Positions 25,684 through 33,271 of a stretch of DNA of 57,067 nucleotides are shown in pieces (position 1 is the first letter of the stretch; every line of letters begins with the position of its first letter). The stretch lies in the NCBI RefSeq assembly GCF_000688515.1, contig NZ_JHZK01000025.1, forward strand, positions 1 to 57,067, given 5' to 3'. The notes under the pieces were generated by a model that was not told where the DNA came from, did not search any database, and saw only the letters and a program-made list of their open reading frames with translations. The translations under genes were made by a program, and so were the position numbers. Source of the stretch: Afifella pfennigii DSM 17143 (lineage in GTDB: Bacteria > Pseudomonadota > Alphaproteobacteria > Rhizobiales > Afifellaceae).

Positions 25684-26072
25684 AATACCTTTTGATCGTG
25701 CCGGCGCTGCTGATTGCGACGCCGGCGCTGGCACAATCGACCTCGCCTTCGGACCTCATCCAACGCTACTCGGCCGAGGCCGGACGGGCCGCCGATGCGG
25801 GGCGCGGAAAATCGTTCTTCCTGGCCAACCATGGCAGCGGCAAGCCGGATACGCCCTCCTGCACGACCTGCCACACCAAAAACCCGCGCAGCGCCGGCAA
25901 GGCGCGCACGGGCAAGACGATCGACCCGCTGGCGCCTTCGGCGAACGGCGCGCGGCTGACGGATCTCGCCAAGGTGGAGAAGTGGTTCCGCCGCAATTGC
26001 GACAGCGTTCTCGGCCGCTCCTGCACCGCCGGGGAAAAGGCGGACGTCGTCGCCTGGCTCGCCAGCCAGTGA
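25680..26072 (+). CDS. DUF1924 monoheme cytochrome c (SHP-like)
   Basis: 130 residues: a signal peptide (about 1-19, ALAQ-ST) and one haem site C61-TTC-H65. A conserved tail, RRNCDSVLGRSCTAGEKADV, contains two cysteines that could form the disulfide known in sphaeroides heme protein. DUF1924 proteins of this kind bind oxygen or nitric oxide at the haem and receive electrons from DHC. The start codon overlaps the stop of the fusion cytochrome (ATGA, 25680-25683), so the two are translationally coupled, matching the known shp-dhc-cytb association. Confidence 0.85.
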   Translation: MKYLLIVPALLIATPALAQSTSPSDLIQRYSAEAGRAADAGRGKSFFLANHGSGKPDTPSCTTCHTKNPRSAGKARTGKTIDPLAPSANGARLTDLAKVEKWFRRNCDSVLGRSCTAGEKADVVAWLASQ

Positions 26073-26096
26073 ACCAACCAAGAAAGGGAGATTTTC

Positions 26097-26561
26097 ATGT
26101 ACCGAATGTTACTGGCGGCGGCGACGGCCGGCGCCATCATCCTCACCGTGCCCGCCCTTGCCGACGATGACGACGATCGCGGCCGCCGGGGCGACGACCA
26201 CCATACCCGCGTCTCGGCGGTCACCCATGCGGCGACGAAGGCCGAATGCGGCGCCTGCCACATCGCCTATCCCGCCGGCTTCCTGCCGGCCGCTTCCTGG
26301 CGGAAGATGATGGGCGATCTCGACAACCATTTCGGCGAGAGCGCCGCGCTCGACGAGGCGACCCGGGCCGATATCCAAGCCTATCTCGTCTCACATGCCG
26401 GGCGCGGCAGCGGCGCGCCGCAGCGCATCTCCGAGCTCAGGTGGTTCGTCGACGAGCATCGCGACGAGGTCTCGCGCCGCGAATTGGCGAGAGCGGGCTC
26501 CTGGGCCAATTGCGGCGAATGCCATCGCGGCGCCGAGCGCGGCTATTTCGACGACGATTGA
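26097..26561 (+). CDS. Diheme cytochrome c (DHC), copy 1
   Basis: 154 residues: signal peptide (about 1-22), then an Asp/Arg/His-rich segment (DDDDDRGRRGDDHH) and two haem c sites, C51-GAC-H55 and C139-GEC-H143. The core YPAGFLPAASWRKMMGDLDN is the DHC signature also present in the fusion protein. It should act as periplasmic electron carrier to the DUF1924 cytochrome. It begins 24 bases after that gene with a good ribosome site (AAAGGGAG). Followed by a strong GC hairpin. Confidence 0.88.
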   Translation: MYRMLLAAATAGAIILTVPALADDDDDRGRRGDDHHTRVSAVTHAATKAECGACHIAYPAGFLPAASWRKMMGDLDNHFGESAALDEATRADIQAYLVSHAGRGSGAPQRISELRWFVDEHRDEVSRRELARAGSWANCGECHRGAERGYFDDD

Positions 26562-26572
26562 TGGGGCTGGTG

Positions 26573-26596
26573 ACCGGCCGGCCAGGGCCGGCCGGT
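26573..26596. repeat. GC hairpin after DHC copy 1
   Basis: ACCGGCCGG (26573-26581) / CCGGCCGGT (26588-26596), without a U-run. A near-identical hairpin follows DHC copy 2, so it was probably duplicated with the gene. It may protect mRNA 3' ends or attenuate transcription. Confidence 0.55.
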
Positions 26597-26764
26597 ACCA
26601 AGTCAAGGCGCACGTTTCACGCCTGGCACCAAGGCGAACGGAGGCAAGCGATGCGTGCCGCCGCGACGTGAGCAGGGATCGGCCGTGCCTTGAGCGGCCA
26701 GGGAAGACGTCGACAGCGCCCCGGCTTACGAGCCGGCGCTCTTTTAAAGTAAAGGGGGGAATGA

Positions 26765-27217
26765 ATGTATCGAATTGTTGCAGCGGGGCTCATCGCCCTG
26801 ATGATCGGCGCGCCAGCTCTTGCCGATGACGACATACCGCTTCCGGCCGTCACGCATGCTGCGACCGCCGCCAAATGCGGCGCCTGCCATATGACCTTTC
26901 CAGCCGATCTTCTGCCGCCGGCTTCCTGGCAGATGATGATGCGCAGTCTGGACAACCATTTCGGCGTCAACGCCGCCGTCGGCGAACCGGTGCGCAGCGA
27001 GATTGAAGCCTATCTCGTCGCTCACGCCGACAATCGCCGCGGCGTCTCCGGCGCGCCGCAGCGCGTCTCCCGTCTCGCCTGGTTCGTGAATGTACATGGG
27101 AGCGAGGTGTCGCGGCGGGCGATCCGCAAGGCCCGCTCCTGGGCGAATTGCACGGCCTGCCACAGTGTCGGCGTCCAGAACGTGTCCACCGATGGCGGAA
27201 ACGGCGACAGCAACTGA
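26765..27217 (+). CDS. Diheme cytochrome c (DHC), copy 2
   Basis: 150 residues, paralogous to the preceding gene: signal peptide (about 1-20), haem sites C38-GAC-H42 and C129-TAC-H133, and the shared FPADLLPPASWQMMMRSLDN core and WFVN-VHGSEVSRR stretch. It lacks the charged N-terminal insert of copy 1. The ribosome site AAAGGGGGGA (26751-26760) is strong. An out-of-frame ATG at 26761 sits between it and the true start at 26765, which could dampen translation. It likely shares the electron-carrier role. Confidence 0.88.
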   Translation: MYRIVAAGLIALMIGAPALADDDIPLPAVTHAATAAKCGACHMTFPADLLPPASWQMMMRSLDNHFGVNAAVGEPVRSEIEAYLVAHADNRRGVSGAPQRVSRLAWFVNVHGSEVSRRAIRKARSWANCTACHSVGVQNVSTDGGNGDSN

Positions 27218-27230
27218 TTTTGAGCTGGCC

Positions 27231-27253
27231 ACCGGCCGGTCATGGCCGGCCGG
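27231..27253. repeat. GC hairpin after DHC copy 2
   Basis: CCGGCCGG (27232-27239) / CCGGCCGG (27246-27253) with loop TCATGG, the counterpart of the hairpin at 26573-26596. Confidence 0.5.
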
Positions 27254-27260
27254 AAAAACT

Positions 27261-27296
27261 GGGGAGGCGCCGAAAGGTGGCCTCCCCTTTTGTTTT
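27261..27296 (+). terminator. Rho-independent terminator of the cytochrome operon
   Basis: A perfect stem GGGGAGGC (27261-27268) / GCCTCCCC (27280-27287), followed by TTTTGTTTT. It ends the cytochrome transcript before the convergent ubiX gene. Confidence 0.8.
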
Positions 27297-27326
27297 CATG
27301 GTGCAGGGGAAGCCTGGCTCCCCCTC

Positions 27327-27890
27327 TCAGTGCGCGCCGCCGTCCCAGGCGGCGGCAAGCGGCGGGGCGATCTTCAAGGCGTCGACGGCGCGGCGGGCGA
27401 TCTGGTCGACGATTTCCGCAACGCTTCTCGGCTTCAGATAGAAGGCCGGGACCGGCGGCAGGACGATGCCGCCCATCTTCGTGACCGCCGTCATCGACCG
27501 CAAATGCGCCAGATTGAGCGGCGCCTCGCGGGCGACGAGCACCAGCGGGCGGCGCTCCTTCAACTGCACGTCGGCGGCGCGGGCAATCAGATTGTCGGCA
27601 AGACCATGGGCGATGGCGGCAAGGCTGCGCATGGAGCAGGGTGCGACGAGCATGCCGGCGACGGGATAGGAGCCGGAGGCGATCGCGGCGCCGACCGCAT
27701 CGACGGCATGGCGGCGGGCGGCGATACCGGACAGGGCGTGCGGGCCGACCTCCTCCAGCAAGGTGCGCTCACCGGCGGCGGAGACGACGAGCTCGATGGC
27801 AAAGCCGAGCTCGGCGAGAAGCTCGGCGGCGCGCAGGCCGATGGCGGCGCCGGAGGCGCCGGTGACGGCGAGGATGACGGGCGGCTTCAT
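27327..27890 (-). CDS. ubiX: UbiX-family flavin prenyltransferase
   Basis: 187 residues. Family motifs are ILAVTGASGAAIGLRAAELL (FMN loop), PVAGMLVAPCSMRSLAAIAH, LKERRPLVLVAREAPL and IVLPPVPAFYLKP. UbiX joins dimethylallyl phosphate to FMN to make prenyl-FMN, the cofactor of UbiD. ATG 27890 is chosen because it overlaps the ubiD stop (ATGA) and starts the fold; the longer frame would lie inside ubiD. Co-transcribed with ubiD and placed opposite ubiTUV, it fits ubiquinone synthesis. Confidence 0.92.
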   Translation of the reverse strand: MKPPVILAVTGASGAAIGLRAAELLAELGFAIELVVSAAGERTLLEEVGPHALSGIAARRHAVDAVGAAIASGSYPVAGMLVAPCSMRSLAAIAHGLADNLIARAADVQLKERRPLVLVAREAPLNLAHLRSMTAVTKMGGIVLPPVPAFYLKPRSVAEIVDQIARRAVDALKIAPPLAAAWDGGAH

Positions 27891-29404
27891 CCGACCCTGC
27901 GCAGCGGCTGGGCGGCGGGCAGGCCGAGCTTCGGCCAGAGCTTGTCGATACGCGCCTCCACTTGCGGGCTCATCTTCAGGACGCGGCCCCATTCGCGGCT
28001 CGTCTCGGCGCCGATCTTGGTGGTGGCGTCGATGCCGAGCTTGCCGCCGAGGCCGGCCTCCGGCGAGGCGAAGTCGAGATAATCGATGGGGGTGCGATCC
28101 AGAAGCAGGAGATCGCGCGAGGGGTCCATGCGCGTCGACAGGGCCCAGACGATATCGGCGGGATCGGTGACGTCGATGTCGTCGTCGACCACGACGATGC
28201 CCTTAGTATAGCTGAACTGCGGCAGCATGCCCCAGAGCCCCATCATCACCCGGCGCGCCTGGCCGGGATAGCGCTTTTTGATGGAGACGATGGCGAGGCG
28301 GTAGGAGCAGGCGGCCGGCGGCAGCCAGACGTCGAGGATCTCCGGCATCTGCTGGCGGATGATGGGCTTGGCGAGAATGTTCAACGCCTCGCCGATGACG
28401 GAAGGCTCGTCGGGCGGACGGCCGGTATAGGTGGAGAGATAAACGGGATCGCGGCGGTGGGTGATGGCGGTCACCCGCATCACCGGGAATTCCTCCACGG
28501 CGTTGTAATAGCCGGTATGGTCGCCATAGGGTCCTTCCGGCGCCGTCTCGCTGGCCGAGACCAGCCCCTCGATGACGATCTCCGCATCGGCCGGCACCGG
28601 CAGGGGAACGGTGAGAGCCTCGGCGATACGCGGGCGCTCGCCGCGCACCAGGCCGGCGAAATCGAGCTCTGAGAGCGTTTCCGGCAGCGGCATGACGGCG
28701 GAGAGAATCGTCGCCGGATCGGCGCCGATGGCGATGGCCACGGGCATGTCGCGCCCGGCGCTGGCCCAGGCGCGATGGTGCTTGGCGCCGCCGCGATGGG
28801 CGAGCCAGCGCGCGATGAGGCGGTGCTCGTCCAGCATCTGCATTCGGTAAACGCCCATATTGATCGGCCCGCCCTCCGGCCCTCGGGTGATGACCAGCGG
28901 CCAGGTGATGAGCGGCGCCGGCTCGCCCGGCCAGCAGGTCTGGATGGGCAGGCGGGCGAGGTTGGCGTCGGTGCCGCGGCGCACCTCCGCCTGCACGGCG
29001 GGACGCGAAACGCTCTCGGCGCGGGTGTTGAGGGCGGCGCGCAGCATCGGCCATTGGGCGAGCGCGTCCTTGAGGCCGTGGACGGGCTGCGGCTCGCGCA
29101 GGGCGGCGAGCGCCTCGCCGAGTTCGCCAAGGCGTGACAGTTTGACGCCGAAGCCGGCGGCGACGCGCTCCACCGTGCCGAAGAGATTGACGAGGACGGG
29201 CATTTCGGCGCGGCGCCCGTCGGCGTGGAGGGCATGGTCGAGGCGCAGGGCAGGGCCGCCGGCGGCCAGCACCCGGCGCTCGATCTCGGTCGCCTCGTGC
29301 ACCATGGAGACGGGCTCGGAAATGGCGGCGAGATCGCCGGAGCGGGAAAGATGGGCGAGGAAATCGCCGAGCGTGCGGAACGGCGGCAGATCACGGAACG
29401 TCAA
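27887..29404 (-). CDS. ubiD: UbiD-family prenyl-FMN decarboxylase
   Basis: 505 residues, close to the usual 490-500. Conserved stretches include INMGVYRMQMLDEHRLIARW, TAPEGPYGDHTGYYN and VYLSTYTGRPPDEPS. In ubiquinone synthesis it decarboxylates 3-polyprenyl-4-hydroxybenzoate using prenyl-FMN. The start is TTG at 29404 (MTFRDLPPFRTLG), 6 bases after a perfect AAGGAGG (29411-29417 on the complementary strand); the frame is open much further upstream, but that runs antisense to ubiT and ubiU. Adjacent UbiX supplies its cofactor. Confidence 0.9.
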   Translation of the reverse strand: MTFRDLPPFRTLGDFLAHLSRSGDLAAISEPVSMVHEATEIERRVLAAGGPALRLDHALHADGRRAEMPVLVNLFGTVERVAAGFGVKLSRLGELGEALAALREPQPVHGLKDALAQWPMLRAALNTRAESVSRPAVQAEVRRGTDANLARLPIQTCWPGEPAPLITWPLVITRGPEGGPINMGVYRMQMLDEHRLIARWLAHRGGAKHHRAWASAGRDMPVAIAIGADPATILSAVMPLPETLSELDFAGLVRGERPRIAEALTVPLPVPADAEIVIEGLVSASETAPEGPYGDHTGYYNAVEEFPVMRVTAITHRRDPVYLSTYTGRPPDEPSVIGEALNILAKPIIRQQMPEILDVWLPPAACSYRLAIVSIKKRYPGQARRVMMGLWGMLPQFSYTKGIVVVDDDIDVTDPADIVWALSTRMDPSRDLLLLDRTPIDYLDFASPEAGLGGKLGIDATTKIGAETSREWGRVLKMSPQVEARIDKLWPKLGLPAAQPLRRVG

Positions 29405-29449
29405 GGCGCACCTCCTTGTCCCCGATGCGGCAGAGCGGCCGGCACCGCT

Positions 29450-29463
29450 TTGAGATAGATCAA
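29450..29463. promoter_or_regulatory. FNR-type box in the ubiD/ubiT divergent promoter
   Basis: TTGAG-ATAG-ATCAA matches nine of ten positions of the FNR/FnrL/Anr consensus TTGAT-N4-ATCAA. It lies 46 bases before ubiD and 38 bases before ubiT in a 96-base intergenic space, where it could act on both promoters. Low-oxygen control is expected for these genes. Confidence 0.7.
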
Positions 29464-29500
29464 GGACGCTCGCCCTTCTTCGGGGCGCAATGCGCGCGCC

Positions 29501-30055
29501 ATGCAGCCTGCCACCGATATCGTCGCCGTTCCGGCGCCCGTCCGCCTGTTCCTGCGGCCGTTGCCGCTGTTTCCCCTGCGCCTCGTCCTGGAGCGCATGG
29601 TCGCCGGCCTCATCCGCCGCCGGCCGGGGCTGTTTTCCAGGCTCGACGAGCATGCGCAGAAAACCTTCCTCATCGATCCGACGGATCTGCCCTTCGCCTT
29701 CCGCCTGAAGCCGCGGCCGGAGCGGCCGAGCGTGGAGCCGGTGCGGCGCGGCGATGGCGGGCTTCACGACGCGCGCGTGGCCGGCCCGCTCGGGGCGCTG
29801 ATGGGGATGATCCACGGCGCCTTCGACGGCGACGCGCTGTTCTTCTCGCGCGATATCGTCATCGAGGGCGACACGGAGGCCGTGCTCGCCCTGCGCAACG
29901 CGCTCGACGATGCGGAGATCGACCTGATGGAGGAGGCGGCGGCCGCCTTCGGCCCGTTCCGGCCGGCGGTGGAGCCGCTGATGAAAAGGGCAATGCCGAT
30001 TGCTGAAAGGGTGACGGGGCTGCCCTTGCACCGCGTCGACATGATGGAGTTTTGA
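29501..30055 (+). CDS. ubiT: UbiT: SCP2-domain lipid-binding factor for O2-independent ubiquinone synthesis
   Basis: 184 residues with a sterol-carrier SCP2 domain (about 50-150), including RDIVIEGDTEAVLALRNALD, which is the usual UbiJ/UbiT core. The N-terminal LFLRPLPLFPLRLVLERMV segment is hydrophobic/amphipathic and probably membrane-associated. UbiT organises late ubiquinone intermediates without oxygen. It is immediately upstream of ubiU and ubiV, the other two proteins required, which settles the choice of UbiT over UbiJ. The FNR-type box lies just upstream. Confidence 0.9.
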   Translation: MQPATDIVAVPAPVRLFLRPLPLFPLRLVLERMVAGLIRRRPGLFSRLDEHAQKTFLIDPTDLPFAFRLKPRPERPSVEPVRRGDGGLHDARVAGPLGALMGMIHGAFDGDALFFSRDIVIEGDTEAVLALRNALDDAEIDLMEEAAAAFGPFRPAVEPLMKRAMPIAERVTGLPLHRVDMMEF

Positions 30056-30058
30056 GAC

Positions 30059-31045
30059 ATGGAGCGGCTGGAGCTGGTCTGCCCGGCCGGCACGCCCGCG
30101 GCGCTGCGCGCGGCGGTCGATGCCGGCGCCGACACGATCTATTGCGGCTTTCGCGACGAGACCAACGCGCGCAACTTTCCCGGCCTCAACTTCTCGCGCG
30201 AGGAGATGGAGGAGGGCGTGCGCTACGCCCACAAGGCCGGGGTGAAGCTGCTTGTGGCCATCAACACCTTCCCGCGTGCCGGGGCGCCGGAGAAATGGCG
30301 GGCGGCCGTCGACGATGCGGCACGGTTCGGGGCCGATGCCGTCATCCTCGCCGATCTCGGCCTTCTCGCCTATGCCGCGGATAAGCATCCGGGGCTGCGC
30401 CGGCATCTTTCGGTGCAGGCGGCGGCGGCGAACGCCGATGCCATCAACTTCTATGTCGACACGTTCGGGGTGAAGCGGGTGGTGCTGCCGCGGGTGCTGA
30501 CGGTACAGGAGATCTCCGCCATCAACCGGCAGATCGGCTGCGAGACGGAGGTTTTCGTCTTCGGGGGGCTGTGCGTCATGGCGGAGGGGCGCTGCGCGCT
30601 GTCGGCCTACGCCACCGGGCGCTCGCCCGACATGAACGGCGCCTGCTCGCCGGCAAGCCATGTCGTCTACCGCGAGGAGGGCACCGATCTCGTGTCGCGG
30701 CTCGGCCCCTTCACCATCAACCGGGTGAAGCGCGGCGCCCCGGCGCCCTATCCGACCCTTTGCAAGGGCTGTTTCAGCGCTGGCGAATACAGGGGCCATG
30801 TCTTCGAGGACCCGGTCAGCCTGGACGCGGCGACGCTGATCGCCGAATTCGCCAAGGCGGGCGTGACGGCGCTGAAGATCGAAGGCCGCCAGCGCTCGCG
30901 TTCCTACACGCAGGCGGTGGTGCGCTCCTTCCGCAAGGCGGTGGAGGCGGAGGCCGCCGGCCTGCCGATCATGGCGAACGAATTGCAGCGCCTGACGGAA
31001 GGCCAGACGACGACCGCCGGCGCCTATGCCAAGACCTGGCGCTGA
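30059..31045 (+). CDS. ubiU: UbiU: O2-independent ubiquinone hydroxylation subunit (U32 family)
   Basis: 328 residues of the peptidase-U32-like family. Four cysteines C172, C179, C196 and C235 have exactly the spacing (7, 17, 39) of the [4Fe-4S] ligands of E. coli UbiU (C169, C176, C193, C232). Motifs include LVCPAGTPAALRAAVDAGAD and GRQRSRSYTQAVVRSFRKA. With UbiV it hydroxylates the ring without oxygen, using prephenate as oxygen donor in E. coli. The start is 3 bases after the ubiT stop. Confidence 0.93.
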   Translation: MERLELVCPAGTPAALRAAVDAGADTIYCGFRDETNARNFPGLNFSREEMEEGVRYAHKAGVKLLVAINTFPRAGAPEKWRAAVDDAARFGADAVILADLGLLAYAADKHPGLRRHLSVQAAAANADAINFYVDTFGVKRVVLPRVLTVQEISAINRQIGCETEVFVFGGLCVMAEGRCALSAYATGRSPDMNGACSPASHVVYREEGTDLVSRLGPFTINRVKRGAPAPYPTLCKGCFSAGEYRGHVFEDPVSLDAATLIAEFAKAGVTALKIEGRQRSRSYTQAVVRSFRKAVEAEAAGLPIMANELQRLTEGQTTTAGAYAKTWR

Positions 31046-31071
31046 GCGCGCCGCAGCCAAGGTTCAAGAAA

Positions 31072-32001
31072 GTGCCCGCACGCCCCTCCCTCACCCTCGG
31101 CCCGCTTCTGTTCAACTGGCCGGCCGATAAGTGGAGCGATTTCTACGCCCGCATCGCCGATGAGGCGGAGGTCGACCGCGTCGTCCTCGGCGAGGTGGTC
31201 TGCTCCAAGCGCTCGCCCTTCTGCGAGGACCGGATCGGCGCGGCGGTGGAACGGCTGCAAAAGGCCGGCAAGGAGGTGCTTCTCGCCTCGCTCGTCCTCG
31301 TCACCCTGCCGCGCGAGCGCAAGGCGATGAAGGAACTCGCCGAAGGCGCCGAACTGCCGGTGGAGATCAACGACTTCACCATGCTGCGCTATCTTGAGCC
31401 CGGCGCGCCCTTCGCCGCCGGGCCCCTGGTCAACGTCTACAACGAGGGCACGCTCGCCTGGCTGGCGGGGCGCGGGGCCAAACTCGTCTGCCTGCCGCCG
31501 GAGCTGCCCATCGCCTCGGTGACGGCGCTTGCCAAGGCCGGCGGGGCGGCCGGCATCGACACGGAGGTCTGGGCCTTCGGGCGGGTGCCGCTCGCCATCT
31601 CCGGGCGCTGCTATCATGCCCGCATCCACGGTTTGTCCAAGGATTCCTGCCAGTTCGTCTGCGGCGAGGATCTCGACGGGCTGCGCGTTGCCACCCTCGA
31701 CGGGGAGGATTTCCTGGCCGTCAACGGCGTGCAGACCATGTCCTTCACCCATGCGAGCGTCCTCGGCGAGCTCGACGCGCTGAAGGCGGCGGGCGTGACC
31801 TCGTTCCGCCTGTCGCCGCACGATTGCGACATGGTGGCGGTGGCGGGCCTCTTCCGCGAGCGGCTGGAGGAGAAGCTCGATGCCGAAGAGGCGGTGACGC
31901 GGCTCGGCATGCTGTTGCCCGAGGCGCGCTTTTCCAACGGCTTCCTCTTCGGCGATTACGGGGCGGAAATGGTGGAGAGGGCCCAGCGACAGGTCGCCTG
32001 A
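31072..32001 (+). CDS. ubiV: UbiV: O2-independent ubiquinone hydroxylation subunit (U32 family)
   Basis: 309 residues, partner of UbiU. Cysteines C44 (GEVVCSKRSPF), C180, C193 and C197 (SGRCYHARIHG ... SCQFVC) correspond to the [4Fe-4S] ligands of E. coli UbiV (C39, C180, C193, C197). The start is GTG 31072, 26 bases after the ubiU stop; no ATG lies near the N-terminal LTLGPLLFNWP. A hairpin follows the gene at 32009-32038. The full ubiT-U-V set here should allow ubiquinone synthesis under anoxia. Confidence 0.92.
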   Translation: MPARPSLTLGPLLFNWPADKWSDFYARIADEAEVDRVVLGEVVCSKRSPFCEDRIGAAVERLQKAGKEVLLASLVLVTLPRERKAMKELAEGAELPVEINDFTMLRYLEPGAPFAAGPLVNVYNEGTLAWLAGRGAKLVCLPPELPIASVTALAKAGGAAGIDTEVWAFGRVPLAISGRCYHARIHGLSKDSCQFVCGEDLDGLRVATLDGEDFLAVNGVQTMSFTHASVLGELDALKAAGVTSFRLSPHDCDMVAVAGLFRERLEEKLDAEEAVTRLGMLLPEARFSNGFLFGDYGAEMVERAQRQVA

Positions 32002-32008
32002 ACCGGCT

Positions 32009-32038
32009 CGCCCAAAGCCAGCATTTGGCTTGTCGGGC
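32009..32038. terminator. Hairpin between convergent ubiV and hydratase genes
   Basis: CGCCC and AAGCCA on the left pair with TGGCTT and GGGCG on the right, around a short GCAT loop, with small internal mismatches. It lies 8 bases after the ubiV stop and has a pyrimidine-rich trail, so it probably terminates transcription from one or both sides. Confidence 0.45.
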
Positions 32039-32051
32039 GGGCTCTTCTACC

Positions 32052-32930
32052 TCACCACCCTGCCTCGGCGCGCATCGTCGCCCGGCCATCTGCGTCCGCC
32101 ACCCAAAGCCGAAGCCCGTCTTCGTCCTCGGCGGCGTTCAACGTGATCTCCGTGCCGTCGAAGAGTGGGCTCAGACCGCGGAAGGCGAAGCTTTTCGGCG
32201 GAGCGCCGCGCGCCTCGGCGGCAAGGCGGAGCAGCCAGCTCGCCTGCAGGGGGCCGTGCACGACGAGGCCGCGATAGCCTTCCTCCTCGATGCAATAGCG
32301 CCGGTCGTAATGGATGCGATGGCCGTTGAAGGTGAGGGCCGAATAGCGGAAGAGCAGGACGGGATCGGGCGTCAGCCGCTTCCGCCAAGTCGGGCGGGGC
32401 AGCGGCTCCGGCGCGCCCGCCGGCGGTGCGCCGGAGCCGGCGCTCGGCCTGGCGGCTTCGCGGTAGACGATATCCTGGCGCTCCTTCAAAAGCTCGCCGC
32501 GCTCGCTGGCGAAAAGATGCTCCACGACGACGAAGCACAGACGCCCGGAGCGGCCCTCCTTCAACGAGATATCCTTGACGGTCGAAAGCCGCGTTACCGT
32601 CTCGCCGGCCCGAAGGGGCGCCAGAAGCTCAAGCCGGCCGCCGGCCCACATGCGGCGCGGCAGCGGCACGGGCGGCAGGAAGCCGCCGCGCGCGGCATGA
32701 CCGTCCGGGCCAAGGGACGACATCGGCGCCGCCGAGGGGGCGAGGCACCAATGAATGGCGAGCGGTGCGGGCTCGCCGGCTTCAGGCGCTGGCGATGGCT
32801 CGTCGAACGTCGCCAGGAAATGCGCCGCCAGGCGCGGCGTCACGATATCTTCGGCCGTCTCGCTGCGGCCCAGCCATTGTCGAAGATGTTCAATATCGAT
32901 TTCGGTATGATGTTGCGAACTCTCTGTCAT
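32052..32930 (-). CDS. FAS1-like / MaoC-fold acyl-CoA hydratase (mesaconyl-CoA hydratase-like)
   Basis: 292 residues. The N-terminal FAS1-like dehydratase hot-dog domain covers about 10-130 and the second hot dog about 170-290, with FRYSALTFNGHRIHYDRRYC, the HxxH-like hydratase motif, and YRGLVVHGPLQASWLLRL. This architecture matches mesaconyl-C4-CoA hydratase and itaconyl-CoA hydratase relatives. ATG 32930 has GGAGAAGA directly upstream. It diverges from a GntR regulator that could control it. Substrate is inferred from family only. Confidence 0.82.
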   Translation of the reverse strand: MTESSQHHTEIDIEHLRQWLGRSETAEDIVTPRLAAHFLATFDEPSPAPEAGEPAPLAIHWCLAPSAAPMSSLGPDGHAARGGFLPPVPLPRRMWAGGRLELLAPLRAGETVTRLSTVKDISLKEGRSGRLCFVVVEHLFASERGELLKERQDIVYREAARPSAGSGAPPAGAPEPLPRPTWRKRLTPDPVLLFRYSALTFNGHRIHYDRRYCIEEEGYRGLVVHGPLQASWLLRLAAEARGAPPKSFAFRGLSPLFDGTEITLNAAEDEDGLRLWVADADGRATMRAEAGW

Positions 32931-33271
32931 TTTCTTCTCCGGCCGCGCTGCGCGCTGCATTAGACAAAAGAACTATGCGGCGAAAGCGCCCGAAAGGCGC
33001 CGTTGCCGTCTAAGTGGGCGGCAATATCTGCTACACATGCAGGTATCGATATAAAAGTATTCTTTCCCAGGGCGATACAAATGCCAAAGGCGGTAGACGA
33101 ACGGTCCGACCCGGCCAGAGCCGACGCGGACGGGCCGATGCGGATATCGTCCGCCAGGGGCCGTCCAATCCTTCCCCACCCCGCCGTCTTTCCGGCGAGG
33201 CCGCATGCCCCTCGCGGCCGCGCCCGCGCCATTGCGCCGGGCCGTCGGCCGAGCCCGGCGGAGGCCGGGCA
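32931..33271. other. Divergent promoter region, hydratase/GntR
   Basis: 341 bases. The first 130 are AT-richer than the surroundings; CTGC-TACACAT-GCAG (about 33029-33043) is a weak inverted repeat that could be a GntR operator, and GATATAAAAG nearby may be a -10. The remainder is GC-rich and shows no convincing gene, though an open frame extends upstream of the GntR start. Confidence 0.35.

Noticed and set aside
29405-31060. Upstream extension of the ubiD frame to a 1057-residue protein
   Set aside because: The extension is antisense to ubiT and ubiU; TTG 29404 has a perfect AAGGAGG and starts the UbiD fold.
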